In this document: piece by piece, positions 22,021 to 31,092 of the stretch | How positions within the stretch are numbered: position 1 is the stretch's first letter | Layout of the letters: each line of letters opens with the position of its first letter | Assembly: GCA_030674185.1 (NCBI GenBank) | Contig: JAPXFY010000212.1 | Span: 37,501-76,160, forward strand | Direction of reading: 5' to 3' | Origin: Monoplex corrugatus | Lineage: Eukaryota > Mollusca > Gastropoda > Littorinimorpha > Ranellidae | Length of the DNA stretch: 38,660 nucleotides | Notes under the pieces: model-generated | Databases searched by the model: none | Seen by the model: the letters and a program-made list of their open reading frames with translations, nothing else | Told to the model about the DNA's origin: nothing | Position numbers and translations under genes: made by a program

Positions 22021-22186
22021 TTGTAGTATTTTCATTGACAGCAAACCCTGCACAGACTGTGAGGGTGAAGGGAATCACTGTGAATAGTAACACATGGAGG
22101 ACAGACAGACACATATGTGACAGTCTGGCTGATCCTGACCTCTGTAGACCATTGATTTTTAGTATTCTGACACTAATTTTGAAAAA

Positions 22187-22258
22187 GAGAAGAAGAAGAA
22201 GAAGAAGAAGAAGAAGAAGAAGAAGAAGAAGAAGAAGAAGAAGAAGAGAAGAAGAGAG

Positions 22259-22315
<57 letters not shown>
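22187..22315. repeat. (AAG)n then (AG)n purine tract upstream of receptor copy 2
   Basis: About 20 AAG triplets followed by an AG tract, 75-200 bases upstream of the copy 2 start codon. On the receptor sense strand it is a CT then CTT pyrimidine tract in the promoter or 5' UTR position. Confidence 0.95.
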
Positions 22316-22394
22316 TTATAATGTACAACGTTATTTCAAAGACAAAAGTATATATTCTGTAGACATTTTAATCTTTAATGTTAAGACCATCAGA

Positions 22395-23284
22395 TGGATT
22401 GGATTGACTATTCCTGTGATGTGTGTCTTTATGAGTTCTGATAGTTGTACTATTCCTTGCTGTGTGCTTATGAGTTTGATGAGTGTAATTTCCTGTGCTG
22501 TGTGCATTCATGAGTTCTGATGAGTTGACTATTTCCTGTGCTGTGTGCCTTCAGAGTTCTGATGGTTGTGCATTTTTCCTGTGCGTGTCTTGAGTTCTGA
22601 TGGTTTACTATTTCCTGTGCTGTGTCTTCAGAGTTTGATGAGTTGTACTATTTTTGTGCTGTCTTCAGAGTTCTGATGAGTTGTACATTCCTGTGTGTCT
22701 TCAGGGTTTAGGTTGTACTATTTCCTGTGCTGTGTGTCTTCATGAGTTCTATTGTTGTACTATTTCCTGTGCTGTGTCTTCAGGAGTTCTGATGAGTTGT
22801 ACTATTTCCTGTGCTGTCTTCAGAGTTATAGCGTGTTGTACAATTCCTGTGCTGTGTGCCTTCAGGAGTTATAGTGTGTTGTACTATTTCCTGTGCTGTG
22901 TGTCTTCAGGAGTTATAGTGTGTTGTACTATTTCCTGTGCTGTGTGTCTTCAGGAGTTATAGTGTGTTGTACTATTTCCTGTGCTGTGTGTCTTCAGGAG
23001 TTATAGTGTGTTGTACTATTTCCTGTGCTGTGTGTCTTCAGGAGTTATAGTGTGTTGTACTATTTCCTGTGCTGTGTGTCTTCAGGAGTTATATGTGTTG
23101 TACTATTTCCTGTGCTGTGTGTCTTCAGGAGTTATAGTGTGTTGTACTATTCCTGTGCTGTGTGTCTTCAGGAGTTATAGTGTGTTGTACTATTTCCTGT
23201 GCTGTGTGTCTTCAGGAGTTATAGTGTGTTGTACTATTTCCTGTGCTGTGTGTCTTCAGGAGTTATAGTGTGTTGTACTATTTC
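22395..23284. repeat. Minisatellite, 44-bp unit, about 20 copies
   Basis: Units read GTTGTACTATTTCCTGTGCT, GTGTGTCTTCAGGAGTTATA, GTGT. Copies from 22840 on are almost identical; copies from 22395 to 22840 are degenerate, with GAGTTCTGATGA in place of GAGTTATAGTG and many single-base losses. Each unit contains a pyrimidine-rich TCTTCAG/GAG acceptor-like motif. Confidence 0.95.
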
Positions 23285-24110
23285 CTGCTGCTGCATAAAA
23301 ACGTTTACGATTATCCACACCACAGTTTGCTGCTGCATAAAATGTTATGACTAAAGCTGTTCTGACACGCTTTGCACATGTGCTGGTCTGCCACAGCCTG
23401 CTATGATACATGTTTATGACATATTCAAAGCTTGCTGCTAAGTTAGACATCAGCACGTTTGCTGCTGCATAAAATTTTATGACATAAAACTGTTCTGACC
23501 CACCTGCTACTGCATAAAATGTTAGTGACATAAAACTTTCTGGACACAGCCTGCTACTGCATAACATGTTTATGACATAAAACTGTTCTCACCACAGCCT
23601 GCTGCTGCATAAAATGTTATGACAAAGTTATGCACAGCTGCTATGATAAATGTTTATGGCAAAAAGTTGCATAGCTGCTGTATAAATGTTTATGACATAA
23701 ACTGTTCTGGCAACAGCTACTGCTGCATAAAATTTTATGACATAAAAACTGTTCTGGCACAGCTGTGCTATAATTTAGATAAACTATCCACACCACAGCT
23801 TGCTACTGCATAAAATGTTTGTGACATAAAACTATTATGGCCACAGCTTCCTGCTGCATAAATGTTTGTGACATAAAACTGTATCCAGCCACAGCCTGCT
23901 GCTGCATAAATGTTTATGACATAAAACTGTTCTGGCCACAGTCTGCTGCTGCATAAATGTTTATGACATAAAACTGTTCTGGCCACAGCCTGCTGGCTTC
24001 ATAAAACGTTTATGAAAATAGAACTGTTTTGGCCACAGCATTAAAACAAACTGTTGTGACCTATAAAACTGTACCCACACCACAGATTGCTGTTGCACAA
24101 AACTTCTGGG
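23285..24110. repeat. Minisatellite, ~48-bp unit, about 16 copies
   Basis: Units contain TGCTGCTGCATAAAATGTTT, ATGACATAAAACTGTTCTGG and CCACAGCC. Copies are more divergent than in the adjoining 44-bp array, with frequent indels. Confidence 0.93.
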
Positions 24111-24219
24111 ACCTGTAAAACAGTGCCGCTGCCTATGCAGTTTTGTGTGTGGGTGTCTCAATGTATAAAAGAGATAACTGATTCTTTACAAAGAGTAGAA
24201 ATGATATATACTCTTTCCA

Positions 24220-24700
24220 AAATATCAAATGAGGGGTTAGCAAAAGTGTGTTCTGTCACCAGATTTTTTTTACTTTACAGAGAAACTATCATGAGAAGCC
24301 TAGAAGAATACCATGGGATAAAGGTTGGATCAAAAATGAAAAACAACATTCGTTACTCATATGACACCGTGATAATGCAGAAATAAAAGAGATCTACAAA
24401 ATCCTGTGAATACAATAAATGTAGAAAGCAGACATTAAGGGCTAGAGTTTAATAGCAAGAAGACTGAAATTATTGTAGTCATTAAAAGAACAAGATATCA
24501 TGTGAATTAAAAGCAGATGGCACAACATTGAGTCGATAAGTTTAAATGTCTGAGAACAGTCATCTCACCAAATGGCAGATACATGTTAGAAATATCCGGC
24601 AGTACTGACCAAGCTAAAATAGTATTAAAAATTGAGAAGCGGTCTTATCATCAAATGACTATCAACTGACATCAAGAAGAGAGTTTTTCAATGTTGTTGG
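24220..24700 (+). mobile_element. Decayed RTE-type retrotransposon fragment, plus strand
   Basis: Translated in pieces it parallels the RTE element at the right end: FLLYRETIMRSLEEYHGIKV near 24255-24330; NNIRYSYDTV near 24340-24370, where the catalytic YADD has become YSYD; GLEFNSKKTEIIVV near 24440-24480; VISPNGRYM and EISGSTDQAK near 24560-24620. Stops separate the pieces. It lies opposite in orientation to the other two RTE copies in the window. Confidence 0.75.
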
Positions 24701-25069
24701 TGTAGCTTTACAGTTGATGCTCTGACTGATAACGACACAAAGTGATCCCCAGACTGGTAAATTTCAGTGCCATTTGTTAGGTCTTCGTTTGCTTCCTTGA
24801 TAAACTGTCTGCTACGTGCTAGGCGTGGGAATGTGCCTCTTCACGATTTACTAGAAGCCATCTGCGTTGACTGCTCTCTCTCTGTCTATGTCTCTTTCTA
24901 CTCTCTCTCATGAGAGGGGGAGAAAAAGAGACAGAGATACAGAGAGAGAAGTTTCAAAGTTTTCTGTAGACTTCAGTACAGTTACTACATTGTGCATTAA
25001 GACGTGAACATGCGTCTGGTTTATGCTTTGTGACCTATGTTGTTCTTGTCAAAACAGTATGTATGAGTT
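24701..25069. other. Intergenic with a CT/GA imperfect palindrome
   Basis: No gene seen. A CT-rich arm (24874-24910) is followed directly by a GA-rich arm (24911-24950) that is its near reverse complement, centred on CA/TG at 24910. Confidence 0.6.
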
Positions 25070-25350
25070 TTATAAACTCTTATTTCGAAATAGTATGCCT
25101 GCAAAGGTCACGTTTTGAGCCTTCTGGCTTTCAGCAAACAGATAAAGCATGGAAGAAGAGATAATAGTCATTGATTTTCTCCAATCTAAACGTAGGCCTG
25201 CCTCGCTCTCTGCAATGTTGACTGTCAGGAGTAATGTGCATACCATCCCAGATAATGTTGATTGAACATATACACTGCTAAAATCTACTCCTCTTTTCTT
25301 GCCAGGAATTTCACTATCTAGTGACACAAGCTCTCTGACATTACTTATAC
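25070..25350 (-). other. Unassigned open frame, about 90 codons
   Basis: A minus-strand frame ending at 25070 runs NVRELVSLDSEIPGKKRGVD...ESQKAQNVTFAGILFRNKSL. Its composition is protein-like rather than low complexity until it enters the CA/GT tract at 25355. No start codon or family is recognised. It could be a relic of a transposon ORF or an exon. Confidence 0.3.
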
Positions 25351-25354
25351 AATC

Positions 25355-25440
25355 ATGGCTTGTACACATACACACGCACGCGCGCGTACGCACACACACA
25401 CACACATAATATATATAGAGAGAGGGGAGAGAGAGAGAAT
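25355..25440. repeat. (CA)n/(CGCA)n, AT and GA mixed microsatellite
   Basis: ACACACGCACGCGCGCG-type sequence grading into ATATATA and GAGAGA. Confidence 0.9.
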
Positions 25441-25704
25441 TTTCTCATTTACAAAATGAATATGATTTTTTTTTTAAGCAAGCATATGCTATACGCATTA
25501 TTCCCTCCTCCTCCCCTCTCTGTCTCCGAGAAAGTCTTTTCTTCAAGCTGGAATCATGCCATAAATCACGAGAAAATAGTTTTAAAATAGTACAGTGAAC
25601 ATCCATGATTTATGTCATAACGTATGGTTATAATGATTAACACACTGACAAAGATAGTATTATAGTCACCAGGGAGTTACACAAATGATTTTTTTGTCGA
25701 AGTA
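25441..25704. other. Spacer, nothing recognised
   Basis: AT-rich unique sequence before dispersed repeat copy A. Confidence 0.5.
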
Positions 25705-26605
25705 CAGTCGAAGTATAATGTGAGCAGCAACAAGAATATTTTCATCACTGACAAGTTGCTTGATTTATTGTCTGGCAGTCAATGATATGATGCTGTGCAG
25801 TTGTGTTTTCTTTCATACTGATTACAAACATTCTCACAAGTACCTTGCATCCCAATCACTAACCACACATGCTGAGCGCTCTTCAACTGATTTTATTTTA
25901 CTTCTAGTTCATGTTAACATTTCGTTTTTAATCCTGACGTGTATGTGGAGCTTTCCACCATGTATTTATTTTTCCGTGTCTGGTGGTTTTCTATTCCACT
26001 ACGATCAGAATGACTGTACTGTTGTGTTCCTTCTTCAGAAAACTAGTGGCTTCTATTTGAGCTGTTTACTTAACATCAGTTCTCTTTGTTTAACGCGCTG
26101 GCGATCTTCAACATAGTTTCAGCAAGTAAGTGAGCTGCATGCTTCACATCATGATGCAGTGCGCTATACACACACTGATTTGTATACAATCACCCATGCA
26201 CACACACAGGTAAAACCATAGACTGAATAATTCTAGTATCACTAAAATGTTCAACAACTTGCTGCTATCAAGTTATTTTGCACGTACTTGTTCCCTCAGC
26301 TAAACGCTGTGTTGCAAGTAAAATATGAAGTTGTCTTTTGATTTTAGAAACTTGACAACACCATGCTTTTGAGTGTCATCTCCGTAACACTGTTTCAGAG
26401 AACAATAATTATTGTTGTCCCTTCATATCCTGTTTTAACATGCTTTAGATTCTCCAAAAACATTACATGTTCCATTTCATCTTTTTCAAAACATAAAATA
26501 CGATACGAAAAATGACACACGTAATGACAGGTAAGGAAACGGAATTGGCCTGTCAAAATACGTAATCCTACATTTCAGGGAGTCTTGCGTAGTTTTCCAC
26601 AACAC
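25705..26605 (+). repeat. ~0.9 kb duplicated segment, copy A
   Basis: Matches 32255-33205 in the same orientation over almost its full length. Examples are TACAGT..ATA.TGTGA.CA.CAACAA, CTGGCAGTCAATGA against CAGGCAGCCAGTGA, TCAGAATGACTGTACTG against TCAGAATGACCGTACTG, CATGATGCAGTG.GCTATA, GGTAAGGAAAC and TTTCAGGG.GTCTTGCGT. Neither copy has a conserved reading frame. The L2-like LINE begins exactly where the similarity ends. Confidence 0.85.
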
Positions 26606-26703
26606 CTAATAACAACAATATTTTATTTATATAGCGCAAAATCTTGATAAAATCAAATCGAAGCGCTAAAACAGACACACACGCACGCACGCACACACAC
26701 GCA

Positions 26704-26754
<51 letters not shown>

Positions 26755-28130
26755 GCACACGGCTATAAATGAGGAGAAAGAATAAAAGCAATGGAAAATT
26801 ATAGAGAGCATATTATATACTTATATATTACAATGCGATGCCCCTCCGGGGATTGAGTGAGGTCAGGATTTTATGCAGAGGAGAAAAAGTGAGTTTTGAG
26901 AGCGGACTTGAAGGAGACAAAAGTAGGTTGCTGACGGACTGAGAGAGGAAGTTTGTTCCAGGAAAGTGGACCAGAAACAGAGAAGGCTTGTGGACCATAG
27001 GTATTGAGCGTGAAAAGCGAACAGTCAGAGGACCGGAGGCAGAGCGGAGGGTACGTGAGGGAAGATAGATCTCAAGTAGGCTTGACAGGTAATCGGGGGC
27101 TGCGTTATTGAGGCTTTTGTAGCACATGGTGTCTAGTTTGTACTGTATGCGCTTTGATACAGGCAGCCAGTGAAATTGTGCCAGGAGAGGAGATATGTGG
27201 TCAGCTTTTTTCTTTTTGAGTACAAGGCGTGCAGCATTGTTATGAATGCGCTGTAGGATGTGAATGGTGGAGGCAGGAAGACCAGACAGGAGTGAATTGC
27301 AATAGTCAATGCGAGACGTTATGAAGGAGAGAACGAGTTTTGCAGTTGTTTCCACAGAGAGATACTTCCTGATCAGGCTTATACAATGGAGGTGATAGTA
27401 GCAAGATCTGGCAGTTTGAGAAACAAAGTTGTTCATGGAGAGGGTAGAGTCAATGCAGACACCAAGGTGTTTAGCTGAATCAGAAATTGGGACTGATGTG
27501 TTACATAATGGGAGAGAAAGAGAAGGCAGCTGAAAAAGTTTCTGATGGGTGCCAATGAGGATAGCTTCTGTCTTGTCGTCATTAAGCTGAAGTTTATTAT
27601 ATGTCATCCAGTTCTTAATGTCCGAGTAACACTCAGTGGTGCGAGTCAAGAGGCGCTGTATATTGTCAGGTGAGTCACTGTCTTGAAGTTGGGTGTCGTC
27701 AGCATAGAAGTGGTGTTTTATAGAGTGGGGATTGATGATGGTGGACAGGGGGGAGATGTAAAGAGTGAAAAGACCATGACCAAAGACAGATCCTTGTGGA
27801 ACACCACAGGTCAGGTATGCAGGTTGAGAGTAAGTGCCATTAATTAGAACAGTTTGTTTTCTGTTTGATAGATATGAAGTGAACCAGGAGAGAGCAATGT
27901 CAGAGATGCCAAAAGTATGATGAAGTCTAGAAAGGATAATACCATGATCAATGGTATCAAAGGCTGCAGACAGATCAAGGAGTGTGAGGAGAGAGACTTT
28001 GCCGGTATCAGTTGCAAGGAGGAGATTGTTGAGAATGTGTAGCAGCGTTTTGTTTTGTAACAACAGTAATCTGAATCAAGGTGACTGCCAGCGCCTAACA
28101 AACACAAACCAGAAAAATACAAAAATAGAA
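26606..28130 (-). mobile_element. 5'-truncated L2/CR1-like non-LTR retrotransposon
   Basis: On the minus strand: a long RT frame, then a 3' UTR containing a (CA)n tract (26670-26760), then a 3' terminus GCGCTATATAAATAAAATAT followed by a short TTGTTGTTATTA tail near 26606. A GCGC-TATATAAATAAA terminus with short-repeat tail is typical of L2-type elements. The endonuclease part is missing; the 5' edge lies near 28130 by an ACAACAACA tract. Confidence 0.87.
26828..28063 (-). pseudogene. Reverse transcriptase (partial ORF2) of the L2-like element
   Basis: 411 codons open without interruption, ending at 26828. RT motif A is LLDLSAAFDTIDH (about 28-40, catalytic Asp 30), motif B is CGVPQGSVFG (86-95), motif C is FYADDTQL (119-126). 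A typical C-terminal thumb follows (LGVCIDSTLSMNNF, SRIDYCNSLLSGLP, HWLPV..RIQYKL). Catalytic residues are intact, so decay is limited. The true start and the apurinic endonuclease are absent because of 5' truncation; no ATG begins this piece. It would have copied the element's RNA into DNA at the target site when complete. Confidence 0.9.
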
Positions 28131-28140
28131 TGAGTATGCG

Positions 28141-28165
28141 TGTTTACAACAACAACAACAACAAC
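28141..28165. repeat. (ACA)n short tract
   Basis: ACAACAACAACA tract just beyond the 5' edge of the L2-like element. Confidence 0.8.
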
Positions 28166-28210
28166 AAAGCGTATTCATCAAATAGTGTTCACCTCTTTGT
28201 GTACATATGT

Positions 28211-28262
<52 letters not shown>

Positions 28263-28287
28263 CGTGTGTGTGTGTGTGTGTGTATGC

Positions 28288-28329
<42 letters not shown>

Positions 28330-28399
28330 TGTGTTTGTGTGTGTGTGCATGTGTGTATGCATGTGTGTATGTGCGTGTGTGTGTGTGTGCGTGTGCGTG

Positions 28400-28487
<88 letters not shown>

Positions 28488-28706
28488 GTTCGTTATTTCT
28501 TTTAACGTCTGTTCACATACGTGCTTTTAGACGAGTGTGTGTGTGTGTGTGTGTGCATGTGTGTATGCGTGTGTGTGTCTGTTTCACTTATACACAAGCA
28601 CATACACATATAAGTACACGCGCCCATACACGCACACGCTCGTGTGTACGTACGCGAGCGTGCGCGTGACACACACACACACAGACACACACAGAGACTC
28701 ACACAG

Positions 28707-28794
<88 letters not shown>

Positions 28795-28800
28795 CACACA
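28211..28800. repeat. (TG)n then (CA)n microsatellites in inverted arrangement
   Basis: TG tracts at 28211-28487 and 28535-28580, then CA tracts at 28665-28798. Low-complexity frames are artefacts. Confidence 0.97.
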
Positions 28801-29250
28801 CAGTTCTCTGTCATTCATCTCCACCAGGTTCCAAGTTCTCAGCAAAAGCCCCAAACGTTGCTGATCAGTGTTATAGCAGATTGCACTGTGTCACCTGTGA
28901 GACAATTCTGATGTGTGTTGGACTGACAACAATTCGTGTTCTGTGTTTCCAATGTGGATCTATGTCTGTTCCTCTCACGATGTCTGTGTTGGAAAGCAAC
29001 CAACGATCTGATGACTCTGGCTTTGTGAAAGAAGGTAGGATTTCAGTTCCTCACGATTCCTAATTTTTTATCTTAAAGTACAGATTATGGTGGGTTATTT
29101 GCTAGCATAGATTACAGTGGATCATTTGCGTCCGCAGTAGTAAGAAACTGTGGGAAGAATTAGACAGCAGAAGTTCTTCAGAGAAGAATCCTAGTCAATC
29201 AAGTGTTTGACCCTAACCTCCTTACGCTCTAAGAAGACCAGGCCACATCC
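28801..29250. other. Unassigned stretch with a Cys-rich open frame
   Basis: A plus-strand frame to 29063 reads CYSRLHCVTCETILMCVG then LCFQCGSM, followed by KEG and a GTAGGA donor-like site near 29034. It may be a chance frame continuing from the CA tract. No family recognised. Confidence 0.25.
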
Positions 29251-29410
29251 AGTTCACACTCTTGGATAACCCAAGCTGTCCCATTATTTTAAATAATTGT
29301 TTCCTACATCAGGAATCAAACCCATGCGTCCAAGGTGGTGCGGCATCTCCAGACCAAGTCACCCTTGTAACAGATGTCTTAACAACTTGGCTTTCAGACA
29401 CAGTCACCAT
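29251..29410 (-). mobile_element. tRNA-derived SINE head (putative)
   Basis: On the minus strand GACTTGGTCTGGAGATGCC (A-box-like, plus about 29344-29363) precedes ATGGGTTTGATTCCTG (B-box-like, plus about 29310-29326) at tRNA-like spacing. An AT-rich body follows. Confidence 0.4.
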
Positions 29411-29479
29411 ATTGGGGAATCTTGAGCCTCATGACGTTCATTATTGTTCCTCCTCAAACAGATCCTGCTGAAACTCTTT

Positions 29480-30585
29480 TCAGCTACTTACACCATTTCC
29501 TTTACAGCTCTGGTTCTGTCCTTTCAGCTGCCTATGCCATTATCTTTAGAGCTCTGGTTCTGTCCTTTCAGCTGCCTACACCATTATCTTTAGAGCTCTG
29601 GTTCTGTCCTTTCAGCTGCCTACACCATTATCTTTACAGCTCTGGTTCTGTCCTTTCAGCTGCCTACACCATTATCTTTAGAGCTCTGGTTCTGTCCTTT
29701 CAGCTGCCTACACCATTATCTTTACAGCTCTGGTTCTGTCCTTTCAGCTGCCTACACCATTACCTTTAGAGCTCTGGTTCTGTCCTTTCAGCTGCCTACA
29801 CCATTATCTTTAGAGCTCTGGTTCTGTCCTTTCAGCTGCCTACGCCATTACCTTTACAGCTCTAGTTCTGTCCTTTCAGCTGCCTACACCATTACCTTTA
29901 GAGCTCTGGTTCTGTCCTTTCAGCTGCCTACACCATTACCTTTACAGCTCTGGTTCTGTCCTTTCAGCTGCCTACACCATTACCTTTAGAGCTCTGGTTC
30001 TGTCCTGTCAGCTGCCTACGCCATTACCTTTACAGCTCTGGTTCTGTCCTTTCAGCTGCCTACACCATTACCTTTACAGCTCTGGTTCTGTCCTTTCAGC
30101 TGCCTACACCATTACCTTTAGAGCTCTGGTTCTGTCCTTTCAGCTGCCTACACCTTTACCTTTACAGCTCTGGTTCTGTCCTTTCAGCTGCCTACACCAT
30201 TACCTTCAGAGCTCTGGTTCTGTCCTTTCAGCTGCCTACACCATTACCTTTACAGCTCTGGTTCTGTCCTTTCAGCTGCCTACACCATTATCTTTAGAGC
30301 TCTGGTTCTGTCCTTTCAGCTGCCTACACCATTACCTTTACAGCTCTGGTTCTGTCCTTTCAGCTGCCTACACCATTACCTTTAGAGCTCTGGTTCTGTC
30401 CTTTCAGCTGCCTATGCCATTATCTTTAGAGCTGAGGTTCTGTCCTTTCAGCTGCCTACGCCATTACCTTTAGAGCTGAGGTTCTGTCCTTTCAGCTGCC
30501 TACACCATTACCTTTAGAGCTCTAGTTCTGTCCTTTCAGCTGCCTGTGCCATTACCTTTAGAGCTCTGGTTTGCTTCTTTCAGCT
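29480..30585. repeat. Minisatellite, 44-bp unit, about 25 copies
   Basis: Units read CCTTTAGAGCTCTGGTTCTG, TCCTTTCAGCTGCCTACACC, ATTA. The main variants alternate TTTAGAGCTC and TTTACAGCTC, giving a higher-order pattern. Each unit contains TTCTGTCCTTTCAG/C, a textbook-like splice acceptor. The reading frame rotates because 44 is not a multiple of 3, so ORFs here are artefacts. Confidence 0.96.
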
Positions 30586-31092
30586 GTTTTCTGTGGTCAT
30601 AGGTTGATGTGACTACCATCCCCATTGCTCCAACCTTTATGACCAGGACTTTGACTTGAAAGTCAGATTTCATCTAGTTATTGGTGTGATTGGCATACGT
30701 TCCAGTCTTGTAGATATAAGATTCCCCAGTCAGTGATTTGACTCTGGCTTTCTCTTCAGTCTTGTAGATATGGGCTTCTCCAGATAGTGATTCGACTCTC
30801 GCTTTCTCCATCATTTTCTATATTTTACCCAGTGTTGGTAACTTGTTATCAAACTTTTTCTCTGACGTCGCAGGCTAAACCAGACCATAGATTTCATGTA
30901 GTGACTCGCAGTGAGGAAGGAAACAAGTTTTCCTGAGATGTTCCAGAACTTCCTAGTCCATTGTGAGTATTCTCAAGTAGCTTTCCATTTCTTTTTCAGA
31001 TTTTTTTCCCTCTGAATATCTACCACCTGATGCTAATATCTGGATTCTTGAGAGGCGTTTTCGCTTTTGGCTGCTTAAAATTTTAATTTAAT
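30586..31092. other. Intergenic with a two-copy ~58-bp direct repeat
   Basis: CAGTCTTGTAGATAT..G..TTC occurs near 30702 and again near 30759, each followed by CAG..AGTGATT.GACTCT.GC. No gene recognised. Confidence 0.6.

Larger units (their letters stand above)
17889..22114 (-). pseudogene. CUB/LDLa/lectin/LRR G-protein-coupled receptor, GRL101-like, copy 2, frameshifted
   Basis: A longer paralogue of copy 1, upstream in head-to-tail order. Open pieces: signal peptide from ATG 22114 (hydrophobic core LLFTVIPFTLTVCAG); five Thr/Asn-rich 26-27-residue repeats; two CUB-like domains; LDLa (CNN...CPRGQDEEKHC); C-type lectin-like domain; four LDLa modules; LRR N-cap; LRRs; hinge; seven helices. Homology to copy 1 jumps frame near 22020, 20490, 20235, 20010, 19925 and 19880 (the first ~30 residues of one LDLa read only in another frame), 19137 and 18205. 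Signalling motifs have also changed: DRF is DHT, CWFP is CWSS and NPFVY is YPLLY, and the hinge PKDE is PTVL. Base-level assembly errors could create some frameshifts, but not the motif losses. The N-terminal 532-codon piece (20409-22007) is long and clean, so an ectodomain-only product is conceivable. Decaying pseudogene is my preferred reading. Confidence 0.82.

Noticed and set aside
17889..22114. Copy 2 as an intact multi-exon gene
   Set aside because: Frame changes occur inside single domains without GT/AG boundaries, and the homology is continuous at DNA level, so introns do not explain them.
21489..22520. 343-codon plus-strand frame
   Set aside because: Antisense of receptor copy 2 running through its repeats and the AAG tract; the minus strand holds the recognisable domains.
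26568..26760. Short Cys/Val frame upstream of the L2-like RT
   Set aside because: It is the CA tract within the element's 3' UTR.
29422..30560. Possible repeat protein (ALVLSFQLPTPLSL)
   Set aside because: The 44-bp unit rotates frame and stops occur; the sequence is a non-coding minisatellite.
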